A DNA stretch of 64,000 bases, from the NCBI RefSeq assembly GCF_000828675.1, contig NZ_AP014510.1:1321413-1385412 (forward strand), given 5' to 3'. Below the pieces are notes generated by a model, which saw nothing but the letters and a program-made list of their open reading frames with translations, had not been told where the DNA came from and ran no database searches. A program made the translations under genes and the position numbers. Source of the stretch: Thermotoga profunda AZM34c06 (GTDB lineage Bacteria; Thermotogota; Thermotogae; Thermotogales; DSM-5069). Of this stretch, positions 52,195 to 60,552 are shown piece by piece (positions within the stretch are counted from its first letter, which is position 1; each line of letters opens with the position of its first letter).

Positions 52195-53499
52195 ATGAAA
52201 AAGGTGTATGTATTGTTCACCATTTTGTTATTTACTTTATCTTTGTTCGCAGTTACACAGTTTGTACCAACAGAGTATGATCAATTGCTACTCATGAAGA
52301 ACAACGGTGATCACTATTCTAACGCAAAAAAGGTGCAGTTAGTTGATATTTTGATGAACCAGCTCGGGATTGAACCAATGATACAAGGAATGTTAGCCAG
52401 CACACTGGTTCAGTACGGTGCAACAACCGACCAACTCAACGATCTTTTGAGCAAGGATGCACTTGTAGTTCTTTCAGGTCAGGATTTAGCCGTGGTTTTG
52501 GGACCGTCAAAATACACGTCAAAGCTTGTTAAGGCAGTCTCTGGACTACTCGGTTCAGGGATCTATGTTGCGCAAAATAGTGATTATCTTTTGATATCGA
52601 CAAACTCTGAATTGCTTCAGAAATGTCAAAAGGGTGGCGGTAAGATACCAACTGAGATGGAGAAGCAGTTTTCTGATCCGTCTGTGTGGATTGTCATCTT
52701 TTCACCAAAATTGGTTGTACAAGATTCTATCTTTTCTCTGAAAGCGTCGGTAAAGATACTCCAAGATAGATTGGTTGGCGAATCTGTAATTTACTCGCAG
52801 AATGAAAAAGCTACAATGCTTCTAAAAGATATGAAGCCATCAAAAAATTTTGATCTGTATAAGGACCAAAATATTGGTGGAGAAATATTCGTATTTGGAA
52901 ATGTCTCCAATTTTGCATCTTTGAATACTGTGTATCAGAGTTTGAATTTCTCCGATTTGTTTTCAAAAATACCCATATCTTTAGCTGCAACGGAAACAGA
53001 GGCTGTACAGGAGCAATTTGAACAACTGATGGATCTCTCAAATAAACTGACTGGGCAGTTGGCTTTTTCGATGAAAATCAGCAATGTCTTGGAAGATCTT
53101 CTCTCACCTCAACAAGGCCAAACAAATCAAAAAGTTGCTAACCCCACTATTTATGGTGTCATTGGTGGTAATGTGAAGCTTGAAGAGCTTCAACAAGCAT
53201 TGAAAGGGCAAATAAAAACTTCAAAGAATATTCGATACCTCGATTTGGACGGAATTTACGTGTCCAGCGACAATGGAAAAATTAAGTTTTATTCCTCTGT
53301 TCCAAGTGAATTTTCAAATCATAGGGGTTCTTTCGACAAAATTATGAAGTTTTACGAGCCACAAAATATGCCTATCTTTGTCTGCGTAGATTTCACACCT
53401 ATGCTGGAAAAATTACTGGGTATGAATGTTGATTCAGTTTTTGTCCTAACGAGTACGGTAGATGATAAAGCTTTCACGGTAAATTGGTATCTCAAATGA
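52195..53499 (+). CDS. Secreted protein of unknown function
   Basis: 434 residues with a signal peptide at 1-19 (VYVLFTILLFTLSLFA). The body alternates short strands and helices; phrases such as DALVVLSGQDLAVVLGPSK, YLLISTNSELLQK and IYGVIGGNVKLEELQQALKG resemble the DUF3352-like group of surface proteins, but I do not claim membership. One Cys in the mature chain apart from CVDF. ATG after GGGAGGG; 12 bases before ppdK, so they may share a transcript. Confidence 0.6.
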   Translation: MKKVYVLFTILLFTLSLFAVTQFVPTEYDQLLLMKNNGDHYSNAKKVQLVDILMNQLGIEPMIQGMLASTLVQYGATTDQLNDLLSKDALVVLSGQDLAVVLGPSKYTSKLVKAVSGLLGSGIYVAQNSDYLLISTNSELLQKCQKGGGKIPTEMEKQFSDPSVWIVIFSPKLVVQDSIFSLKASVKILQDRLVGESVIYSQNEKATMLLKDMKPSKNFDLYKDQNIGGEIFVFGNVSNFASLNTVYQSLNFSDLFSKIPISLAATETEAVQEQFEQLMDLSNKLTGQLAFSMKISNVLEDLLSPQQGQTNQKVANPTIYGVIGGNVKLEELQQALKGQIKTSKNIRYLDLDGIYVSSDNGKIKFYSSVPSEFSNHRGSFDKIMKFYEPQNMPIFVCVDFTPMLEKLLGMNVDSVFVLTSTVDDKAFTVNWYLK

Positions 53500-53511
53500 G
53501 GAGGTGCTGTA

Positions 53512-56172
53512 ATGACAAAAAAGTTGGTTTATTTCTTCGCAAACGGATCAACCGAAGGTAAGGCTGAGATGAAAGATATCCTTGGTGGAAAAGGTGCGAA
53601 CCTTGCTGAAATGACTAACCTTGGTATACCCGTTCCGCCCGGTTTCACGATTTCTGCCGAAGTGTGTAAGTACTTCTATCAAAACAATCGTACTTATCCT
53701 GAGGGATTAAAAGAAGAAGTCTCCAAAGCCATGAAAAAACTTGAACAGGTTACTGGAAAGGGTTTTGGAGATGCAAATAAGCCATTACTTGTGTCTGTGA
53801 GATCTGGCGCGGCTATATCTATGCCAGGCATGATGGACACAATTCTCAACCTTGGTTTAAACGACAAGACCGTGGAAGGTCTTGCTAAAATGACCAACAA
53901 CCCTCGATTTGCCTATGACGCTTACAGAAGATTCCTTCAAATGTTTGGTGATACTGCTCTTGGTATGCCTAAGAGTAAATTCGAGAACGCACTCGAAGAA
54001 ATGAAAAAGACCAAAGGAGTCAAACTCGATGTCGAACTTGACGAAAAAGACTTGAGAAAGCTCGTTGAAATCTACAAAGATATATACAAAGAAGAAAACA
54101 AAGAATTTCCACAGGATGTTGAAAAACAACTTTGGCTTGCTATCGATGCAGTTTTTGGAAGCTGGATGAGTGAAAGAGCAATCAAATACAGAGAGATAAA
54201 CAACATAAGAGAAGATCAAATGCTTGGAACTGCTGTTAATATCGTTGCGATGGTCTTCGGAAATATGGGTGACAAGTCTGGAACAGGTGTTGCATTCACG
54301 CGGAATCCAAATACTGGTGAAAATGTTATCTATGGTGAATTTTTGCAAAATGCACAAGGTGAAGATGTCGTAGCTGGTATCAGAACTCCTTTACCACTCG
54401 CAGAACTCAAGAGAATCATGCCATCTGTTTATGATGAACTGATTGGAATAATGAAAAAACTTGAGAAACACTACAAAGACATGCAAGATATAGAGTTCAC
54501 AATCGAAGAAGGTAAATTGTACATGTTGCAAACAAGAAGTGGAAAGAGAACATCTCGTGCTGCGATAAAGATAGCCGTTGATATGGTACACGAAGGACTC
54601 ATTACAAAGGAAGATGCTGTGATGCGCGTGAAAACAGAAGATGTTGAAAGAGTCCTTCATCCACGCTTTGATGACAAGGCGAGAGCTTCAGTGCCTGTTA
54701 TAGCAAAGGGATTACCTGCTTCTCCAGGTGCAGCCACAGGAAGGGTTATATTCCATGCGGCAAAGGCTGAGGAATTAGGACGCGCTGGTGAGCAAGTGAT
54801 TTTAGTCAGGCCAGAAACAAGTCCTGAAGATGTCGGTGGTATGGCGTTTGCTCAAGGAATCCTTACTTCCAGAGGTGGAATGACTTCACATGCAGCAGTG
54901 GTAGCACGTGGTATGGGTAAACCTGCCGTTGTCGGCGCTGAAACCATAGAAGTTAAGGAAGAAGAGGGATTTTTCAGAGTTAACAAAACGATCGTAAAAG
55001 AAGAAGAATGGATCTCAATAGATGGATCTACAGGAGAAATACTCCTTGGAAAGGTCCCAACAATTAAACCTGTTGGTTTGGAAGGTGAGGTTGCTGAATT
55101 ATTAGAATGGGCAAACCAGATTAGAAGATTAGGCGTAAGGGCGAACGCGGACATACCAAGAGATGCTGAAGTAGCAAGAAAGTTTGGAGCTGAAGGTATA
55201 GGTTTGTGCAGAACTGAGCACATGTTCTTCGAAAAAGACAGAATACCAAAGGTCAGAAAGATGATCGTTGCAAAAACAAAAGAAGAAAGAGAAAAGGCAC
55301 TTGCTGAACTCTTACCACTTCAAAAAGACGACTTCAAAGGACTGTTCAAAGCGATGGCGGGTTATCCAGTAACCATAAGATTGATCGATCCACCACTTCA
55401 TGAATTTCTACCACACGACGACGAACAAATCAAAGCTACAGCGAAGGAACTTGGAATACCTGAAAAAGAATTGAAAGATGTCGTTGAATCTCTAAATGAA
55501 TTGAACCCAATGCTTGGTCACAGAGGCTGCCGACTCACGATCACATATCCAGAAATCGCCATAATGCAGACAAGGGCAATCATCGGAGCCGCAATTGAAT
55601 TGAAAAAAGAATCGAATCTTGAGGTCATTCCAGAAATAATGATTCCGTTGGTTGGTCATGTAAATGAGTTGATTTTCCTCAAGAAGATAATCAAAGAAGT
55701 AGCAGATCAAATGATAAAGGAATCCGGTGTGAAAATCGATTACAAAGTGGGAACTATGATCGAAGTACCAAGGGCATGTGTCACTGCTGACGAGATTGCA
55801 AAAGAAGCGGAATTCTTTAGCTTTGGCACGAATGACCTAACTCAGATGACATTTGCCTTCAGCCGCGACGATGTTGGTAAATTCTTGCCTGAATATTTGC
55901 AGAAAGGTATTCTCGAGCATGATCCATTCAAATCAATAGACCAAGTTGGTGTCGGAGCCTTAGTTGAAATGGGTACAAAGAAAGGAAAGTCAGTGAGAAA
56001 CAATCTCAAAGTTGGAGTTTGTGGTGAACACGGTGGAGATCCTAAGTCAATTCACTTCTTCCACAAAGCTGGCCTTGACTATGTGAGCTGTTCACCTTAC
56101 AGAGTTCCTGTGGCGAGACTTGCAGCAGCTCAAGCAGTTCTTGCAGGTAAGACGAAGAAAAGTGAAGACTGA
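53512..56172 (+). CDS. ppdK: Pyruvate, phosphate dikinase
   Basis: Interconverts pyruvate + ATP + Pi and PEP + AMP + PPi, a reversible PPi-linked glycolytic step. 886 residues, full length. N-terminal ATP-grasp domain (LGGKGANLAEMTNLGIPVPPGFT near 25, VRSGAAISMPGMMDTILNLGL near 92), phosphohistidine domain GGMTSHAAVVARGMG with H460, and C-terminal PEP-binding TIM barrel with GLCRTEHMFF near 563, GHRGCRL near 670 and the catalytic Cys in VSCSPYRVPVARLAAAQA near 863. ATG follows GAGGAGGTG. Confidence 0.97.
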   Translation: MTKKLVYFFANGSTEGKAEMKDILGGKGANLAEMTNLGIPVPPGFTISAEVCKYFYQNNRTYPEGLKEEVSKAMKKLEQVTGKGFGDANKPLLVSVRSGAAISMPGMMDTILNLGLNDKTVEGLAKMTNNPRFAYDAYRRFLQMFGDTALGMPKSKFENALEEMKKTKGVKLDVELDEKDLRKLVEIYKDIYKEENKEFPQDVEKQLWLAIDAVFGSWMSERAIKYREINNIREDQMLGTAVNIVAMVFGNMGDKSGTGVAFTRNPNTGENVIYGEFLQNAQGEDVVAGIRTPLPLAELKRIMPSVYDELIGIMKKLEKHYKDMQDIEFTIEEGKLYMLQTRSGKRTSRAAIKIAVDMVHEGLITKEDAVMRVKTEDVERVLHPRFDDKARASVPVIAKGLPASPGAATGRVIFHAAKAEELGRAGEQVILVRPETSPEDVGGMAFAQGILTSRGGMTSHAAVVARGMGKPAVVGAETIEVKEEEGFFRVNKTIVKEEEWISIDGSTGEILLGKVPTIKPVGLEGEVAELLEWANQIRRLGVRANADIPRDAEVARKFGAEGIGLCRTEHMFFEKDRIPKVRKMIVAKTKEEREKALAELLPLQKDDFKGLFKAMAGYPVTIRLIDPPLHEFLPHDDEQIKATAKELGIPEKELKDVVESLNELNPMLGHRGCRLTITYPEIAIMQTRAIIGAAIELKKESNLEVIPEIMIPLVGHVNELIFLKKIIKEVADQMIKESGVKIDYKVGTMIEVPRACVTADEIAKEAEFFSFGTNDLTQMTFAFSRDDVGKFLPEYLQKGILEHDPFKSIDQVGVGALVEMGTKKGKSVRNNLKVGVCGEHGGDPKSIHFFHKAGLDYVSCSPYRVPVARLAAAQAVLAGKTKKSED

Positions 56173-56176
56173 ATTT

Positions 56177-56198
56177 AGGGGGCTCTTGCCCCCTTTTT
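56177..56198 (+). terminator. Terminator after ppdK
   Basis: AGGGGGC (56177-56183) pairs with GCCCCCT (56188-56194), TCTT loop, then four more T. Confidence 0.85.
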
Positions 56199-56207
56199 GG
56201 TGGTATT

Positions 56208-56801
56208 ATGGAACATTACTATAGTGAAAATCCAAGCAGTGAATTGAAAATTAAAACAGTTACATTAAAACTCAAAAATAACAGAATATACCATTTTCAG
56301 ACGCCTTCGGGCGTCTTCAGTTTCGGTGAGATTGACAAAGCCACCAGAATATTGATTGAGCATGCCGTTATCTGGGGAAATAGGTTACTTGATCTTGGAT
56401 GTGGCTATGGCGTAATTGGAATTGTACTCAAAGGTGAATATCCAGATCTCGAAGTCTTTATGAGTGATATCAATTCGAGGGCAATTGAATTTGCCAAAAT
56501 CAATGCCAAGAATAACAACGTGGATGTCACGATAAAACATGGCGCCTTCTATGAACCTTGGAAAGACGAAAAATTCGATATGGTTATGATGAATCCACCA
56601 ATGGCTGCTGGTAAAAAAGTCGTCCTTCGGCTGATCGATGAATCATTTAAACATTTGAATGAAAATGGTTCATTACAAGTAGTTGCATATCACAACAAGG
56701 GTGGTAGTTATGTAAAAAGGGCGATGTTGGAGACTTTCAAGAACGTCGAAGATATATACAAAGAGGGCGGGATAAGAATATACAAATCGATAAAGGTGTA
56801 A
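56208..56801 (+). CDS. Class I SAM-dependent methyltransferase, RsmC-like
   Basis: 197 residues, a single catalytic domain of the RsmC/RlmG type that methylates guanine N2 in rRNA. FGEIDKATRILIEHA near 39, SAM loop LDLGCGYGVIGIVL at 60-73, acidic DINSRAIEFAKINAKNNNV near 86, and the catalytic NPPMAAG near 127. Target is inferred from family only. A UUCG hairpin lies inside the reading frame at 56299. ATG after GGTGG; two bases before the first ECF-ATPase gene. Confidence 0.85.
   Translation: MEHYYSENPSSELKIKTVTLKLKNNRIYHFQTPSGVFSFGEIDKATRILIEHAVIWGNRLLDLGCGYGVIGIVLKGEYPDLEVFMSDINSRAIEFAKINAKNNNVDVTIKHGAFYEPWKDEKFDMVMMNPPMAAGKKVVLRLIDESFKHLNENGSLQVVAYHNKGGSYVKRAMLETFKNVEDIYKEGGIRIYKSIKV
56299..56316 (+). 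other. UUCG tetraloop hairpin inside the methyltransferase gene
   Basis: Perfect 7-bp stem AGACGCC with GGCGTCT closed by TTCG, a very stable C(UUCG)G tetraloop, about 90 bases after the start codon. It codes for part of QTPSGVF, so it is compatible with protein coding. Confidence 0.6.
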
Positions 56802-56803
56802 AA

Positions 56804-57490
56804 ATGTTGCGTATAATTGATCTGGGTTTTAAGTACAGATCTACAACGGCGCTTGATAGAATTAATCTTTCAATCCAAGATGGAGAATCTATCTTACTCA
56901 CAGGTGCAAATGGTTCCGGAAAAACTACTCTTTTGAAAATACTCGCAGGACTGCTGCCAATTCAGACTGGCAAGATATTGTATGATGATAAAGAACTTTC
57001 ACAAGAAGATTTAAAGTTTTTATGTGGATATGTTTTTCACAACCCAATCAACCAAATAATTGGTTCAACAGTAGAAGAAGATGTTGCATTTGGACTTGAA
57101 AATATGGGAGTACCAAAGAATACAATGCATAAAGAAGTCGAAAGGGTCCTTCAGGAATTTCAGTTGTATGAACTCAAAGACAAAGATCCGGTAAATCTAT
57201 CAGCTGGTCAGGCACAAAAATTGGCGATCGCTTCTGTAGTCGTAATGAAACCAAAGTTTTTGTTGCTTGATGAACCAACTTCAATGCTTGATAGTAAAGG
57301 CTGCATGCAAGTGATAGAAATGTTGAAAGCTCTAAACCAAATGAACATCACTCTAATTATATCGACTCATGAAATATATCAATTTGCAAACCTTGCAAAA
57401 AGGGTTATTCATCTTTCAAATGGGACAGTGGATTTTGACGGCTCGTTCTCAGAATTCATGACTTCTTCTATAGATGATGTTGAAAAATGA
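56804..57490 (+). CDS. ECF-type transporter ATPase (EcfA/CbiO-like), first copy
   Basis: Powers uptake of vitamins or metals by energy-coupling-factor transporters. 228 residues. Walker A GANGSGKTT near 36, Q-loop YVFHNPINQIIGSTVEEDVAFGLENMG near 76 (the ECF-type Q helix), signature NLSAGQAQKLAIASVVVMKPKFLLLDEPTSMLD near 133, H-loop ISTHE. ATG after AAAGGTG. Followed by a second, different ATPase; no EcfT or S-component gene is adjacent. Confidence 0.9.
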   Translation: MLRIIDLGFKYRSTTALDRINLSIQDGESILLTGANGSGKTTLLKILAGLLPIQTGKILYDDKELSQEDLKFLCGYVFHNPINQIIGSTVEEDVAFGLENMGVPKNTMHKEVERVLQEFQLYELKDKDPVNLSAGQAQKLAIASVVVMKPKFLLLDEPTSMLDSKGCMQVIEMLKALNQMNITLIISTHEIYQFANLAKRVIHLSNGTVDFDGSFSEFMTSSIDDVEK

Positions 57491-57500
57491 GGTATGTGCC

Positions 57501-58163
57501 ATGGATAGCTTTCAGATACAATTACAGGATATGAGTTTTTCCTACGATAATTCGAAATTAATCTTGCGAAGAATAAATATGATAATAAAGCCTGAAGATT
57601 TCATCCTGATTGTGGGCGAAAATGGCGCAGGTAAATCGACATTACTCAAGATAATAGCCGGAGTTTTGAAACCCAGGTCTGGCTGTGTTTTGGTAAATGG
57701 AAGGCCTATTCACAAGGATAAAGAATATTTTAAAAAAATAGGTTTTGTTATGCAATACGCGGAAGATTCTTTTTGCTGTGATACTGTCTTTGATGAAATC
57801 TCGTTCGCTTCAAAGAATTTCAAACTCGATAGAATCAAAGAACGTGTGGAAAATGCGGCAAGGCTTGTTGGTGTAGATCAATCACTATTTTCCAAAAGTC
57901 CTTATGAACTCTCGAGTGGTGAAGCTCGCAAAGTGGCAATAGCTTCAATGCTCGCACATGATCCATTTTTACTGATTTTAGATGAACCATTTGTTGGTCT
58001 GGACAAACTCGGAAAGGAATCTCTCAGAAATATATTGATAAATTGGAAAAAACAGGGAAAATCAACCGTGATAGTCTCTCACCAAACAAAATACGTGGAT
58101 GGCCTTGCGAACAAAGTCTTCAAACTTGAAGCAGGTTCATTCTCACAAATCAATCCTTTTTGA
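57501..58163 (+). CDS. ECF-type transporter ATPase, second copy
   Basis: 220 residues. Walker A GENGAGKST near 36, VMQYAEDSFCCDTVFDEISFASKNF near 77 (ECF-type Q-loop region), signature ELSSGEARKVAIASMLAHDPFLLILDEPFVGLD near 133, H-loop VSHQT. Pairs with the upstream ATPase as the A/A' heterodimer. ATG at 57501 follows GAGGTA; the frame to 57474 overlaps the previous gene. Confidence 0.9.
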   Translation: MDSFQIQLQDMSFSYDNSKLILRRINMIIKPEDFILIVGENGAGKSTLLKIIAGVLKPRSGCVLVNGRPIHKDKEYFKKIGFVMQYAEDSFCCDTVFDEISFASKNFKLDRIKERVENAARLVGVDQSLFSKSPYELSSGEARKVAIASMLAHDPFLLILDEPFVGLDKLGKESLRNILINWKKQGKSTVIVSHQTKYVDGLANKVFKLEAGSFSQINPF

Positions 58164-58212
58164 GCTTAAAACCAAAAGATTAGACCTATGGCAATATACG
58201 ATAAGGTATTTT

Positions 58213-58226
58213 ATCCACCGGTGGAT
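58213..58226. promoter_or_regulatory. Perfect palindrome in the gap before the S9 peptidase gene
   Basis: ATCCACCGGTGGAT, followed directly by a second palindrome CAGCGCTG (58227-58234). The 58164-58446 gap otherwise holds AT-rich sequence with no gene and no confident promoter. It may be an operator or the remains of a terminator; no T-run follows. Confidence 0.4.
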
Positions 58227-58446
58227 CAGCGCTGTCCATTATATAGTATACGATTTTTGTACAGAGTGAAAAAGGACATATTCCTCATAAAATCGATAAA
58301 ATCAGATGATTTCTGAAATTTTTCCACTATTGATCAATATTTTGGAACTTATTTTAGTCTAACATTACCTGAGTGAGTGTTTTTTGCTTCGATAGTGGTA
58401 AAATTTAAATTGTACTATAAGCGAATTAAGAAAAGGAGTTGAGACC

Positions 58447-60444
58447 ATGGAAAGGTTGAAAATCGATGATTTTCTGAAGTACAAATTTCTGTCAAACCCT
58501 ACCTTTTCCGAAGATGGAAAACATTTGGCTTTTGTAGTTCATGAAAGTGATTACAACGAGAACAAATATTTCTCAACACTTTGGCTCTATGAAACTTCAA
58601 CAGATGAGATTAGACAACTCACAACCTTTGGTCAGGAGAGCATGTTTACCTGGCTCAATGAACAGAATATATTGTTTTCGAGTCTGAGAGAAGATAAAGA
58701 CAAAAAGAGAAAAGAAGCCGGTGAACCCTTCACCATTTTTTACAAGATCAATGTTTTTGGTGGCGAGGCGAAAAAGGCTTTCGAAGTTCCTTTATTGGTG
58801 AATCGCATTGAAAAGCTAAATCAAAATAAATTTGTGTTGACTGCTATTTATGATAACAACACTGAAGACCTTTCTAAGATGGATGAGAAACAAAAAGAGG
58901 AATATCTTAAAAAGCTCAAAGAAGAAAAAGACTATCAAATTGTCGATGAGATACCTTTTTGGTCAAATGGCAGTGGATTCACAAACAAAAAGAGAACAAG
59001 ATTGTATCTGTTTGATTCACTCACAAAATCACTATCACCAATAACTGACGAGTTCACCAACGTTGAACATTTCTCGTTGAACCAGGAAAAAACACTTTTA
59101 CTGTTCATAGCAAACCGTTTCACAGACAAGATGGAAATTCGCTCAGATCTATATCTTTACAAGATAAATGAAAATGAATTGGTGAAACTCACACATGAAG
59201 ATCCATTTGATTATACTTTTGCTTATTTCCTAAAAGACAAAATTATATTTGCAGGTACTAACATGAAAAGATATGGAATAAATGAAAACCCAAAATTCTA
59301 TACACTCGATCCGAGAACCAGACAAGTTACAGCTCTCACGCCAGAGTTCGATCTGAGTCTTCACAACAGCGTCAATTCAGACTGTAGGTATGGAAGTAAC
59401 AGAACAAGCAAAGTCGATGGCGAGTACTTGTACTTCATCACAACAGAGTGGCACAGTTCAAATCTCAACAGAATAGACTTGAGTGGAAAGATTGAAAAAT
59501 TGACACAAGATAACGGTTCTGTCGATGGTTTTGATGTCTTCAATGACAAAATTATTTTTGTTGGTCTTAGAAATATGGATTTACAAGAACTTTATGAATT
59601 ATCTAAAAACCAAGAGAGAAAAATCACAACCTTTAACGAGTGGATTCATGAAAAGAGTATATGTAAGCCTGAAAGATTTGAATTTCTCTCAGATGATGGT
59701 CTGATCCTCGAAGGTTGGGTTATAAAACCGGCTGATTTTGATTCATCAAAGAAATATCCTGCCATATTGGATATCCATGGTGGTCCTAAAACAGTTTATG
59801 GTGAAGTTTTTTTCCATGAAATGCAGTTATGGGCGAATGAAGGGTACGCTGTTTTGTATACCAATCCACGTGGAAGTGATGGCAGAGGCAATGATTTTGC
59901 AGACATCAGAGGTAAATATGGGACTGTAGATTACCAAGATATTATGAAATTCTTAGATGAGTCGATCAAGAGGTTCTCGTTCATCGATGAAACCAAACTC
60001 GGGGTCACCGGTGGTTCCTACGGAGGTTATATGACAAACTGGATCATCGGTCAAACAGATCGATTCAAAGCAGCAGTTTCACAAAGGAGTATATCGAATT
60101 GGATTTCAAAGTTTGGTACAACTGACATAGGTTATTTCTTTGTTAAAGATCAGCACTTGGCTACTCCCTGGAATGATTTTGAAAAACTCTGGTGGCATTC
60201 ACCAATGAAATATGCCGATAGAGTGAAAACACCAACGTTGTTCATTCACTCAGACGAAGATTACAGGTGCTGGCTTGCAGAAGCAATCCAGATGTTTACG
60301 TCGCTCAAGTATCATGGTATCGATTCGAGGTTGGTAATCTTCAAAGGAGAAAACCATGAATTGAGCAGAAGTGGTAAACCAAAGCACAGATTGAGAAGAC
60401 TAAGAGAGATCACTGATTGGTTCAATAAGTACCTAAAACATTAA
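58447..60444 (+). CDS. S9-family prolyl oligopeptidase / acylaminoacyl peptidase
   Basis: Cytoplasmic serine peptidase acting on short peptides. 665 residues: N-terminal beta-propeller (~1-400, repeats such as LWLYETSTDEIRQLTTFG) and C-terminal alpha/beta-hydrolase. Nucleophile S524 in GVTGGSYGGYMT; catalytic Asp in LFIHSDEDYRC near 602 and His in GENHELSRSGKP near 636. LDIHGGPKTVYGEVFF near 440 gives the oxyanion region. ATG after AAGGAG. Confidence 0.95.
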   Translation: MERLKIDDFLKYKFLSNPTFSEDGKHLAFVVHESDYNENKYFSTLWLYETSTDEIRQLTTFGQESMFTWLNEQNILFSSLREDKDKKRKEAGEPFTIFYKINVFGGEAKKAFEVPLLVNRIEKLNQNKFVLTAIYDNNTEDLSKMDEKQKEEYLKKLKEEKDYQIVDEIPFWSNGSGFTNKKRTRLYLFDSLTKSLSPITDEFTNVEHFSLNQEKTLLLFIANRFTDKMEIRSDLYLYKINENELVKLTHEDPFDYTFAYFLKDKIIFAGTNMKRYGINENPKFYTLDPRTRQVTALTPEFDLSLHNSVNSDCRYGSNRTSKVDGEYLYFITTEWHSSNLNRIDLSGKIEKLTQDNGSVDGFDVFNDKIIFVGLRNMDLQELYELSKNQERKITTFNEWIHEKSICKPERFEFLSDDGLILEGWVIKPADFDSSKKYPAILDIHGGPKTVYGEVFFHEMQLWANEGYAVLYTNPRGSDGRGNDFADIRGKYGTVDYQDIMKFLDESIKRFSFIDETKLGVTGGSYGGYMTNWIIGQTDRFKAAVSQRSISNWISKFGTTDIGYFFVKDQHLATPWNDFEKLWWHSPMKYADRVKTPTLFIHSDEDYRCWLAEAIQMFTSLKYHGIDSRLVIFKGENHELSRSGKPKHRLRRLREITDWFNKYLKH

Positions 60445-60484
60445 TCTGTAGAAAACTGTCACTGTATCTTATTGATAAAATATA

Positions 60485-60513
60485 TTGACTGTTAAAATTT
60501 TTAACCATATAAT
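60485..60513 (+). promoter_or_regulatory. Promoter of the RND transporter gene with spacer palindrome
   Basis: -35 TTGACT (60485-60490), exact 17-base spacer, -10 TATAAT (60508-60513). The first 15 spacer bases form a perfect palindrome, GTTAAAATTTTTAAC (60491-60505), a good place for a repressor. Confidence 0.8.
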
Positions 60514-60552
60514 TTCACTGATACGAGTAATCTTCAGAGTTGGAGGAATAGC

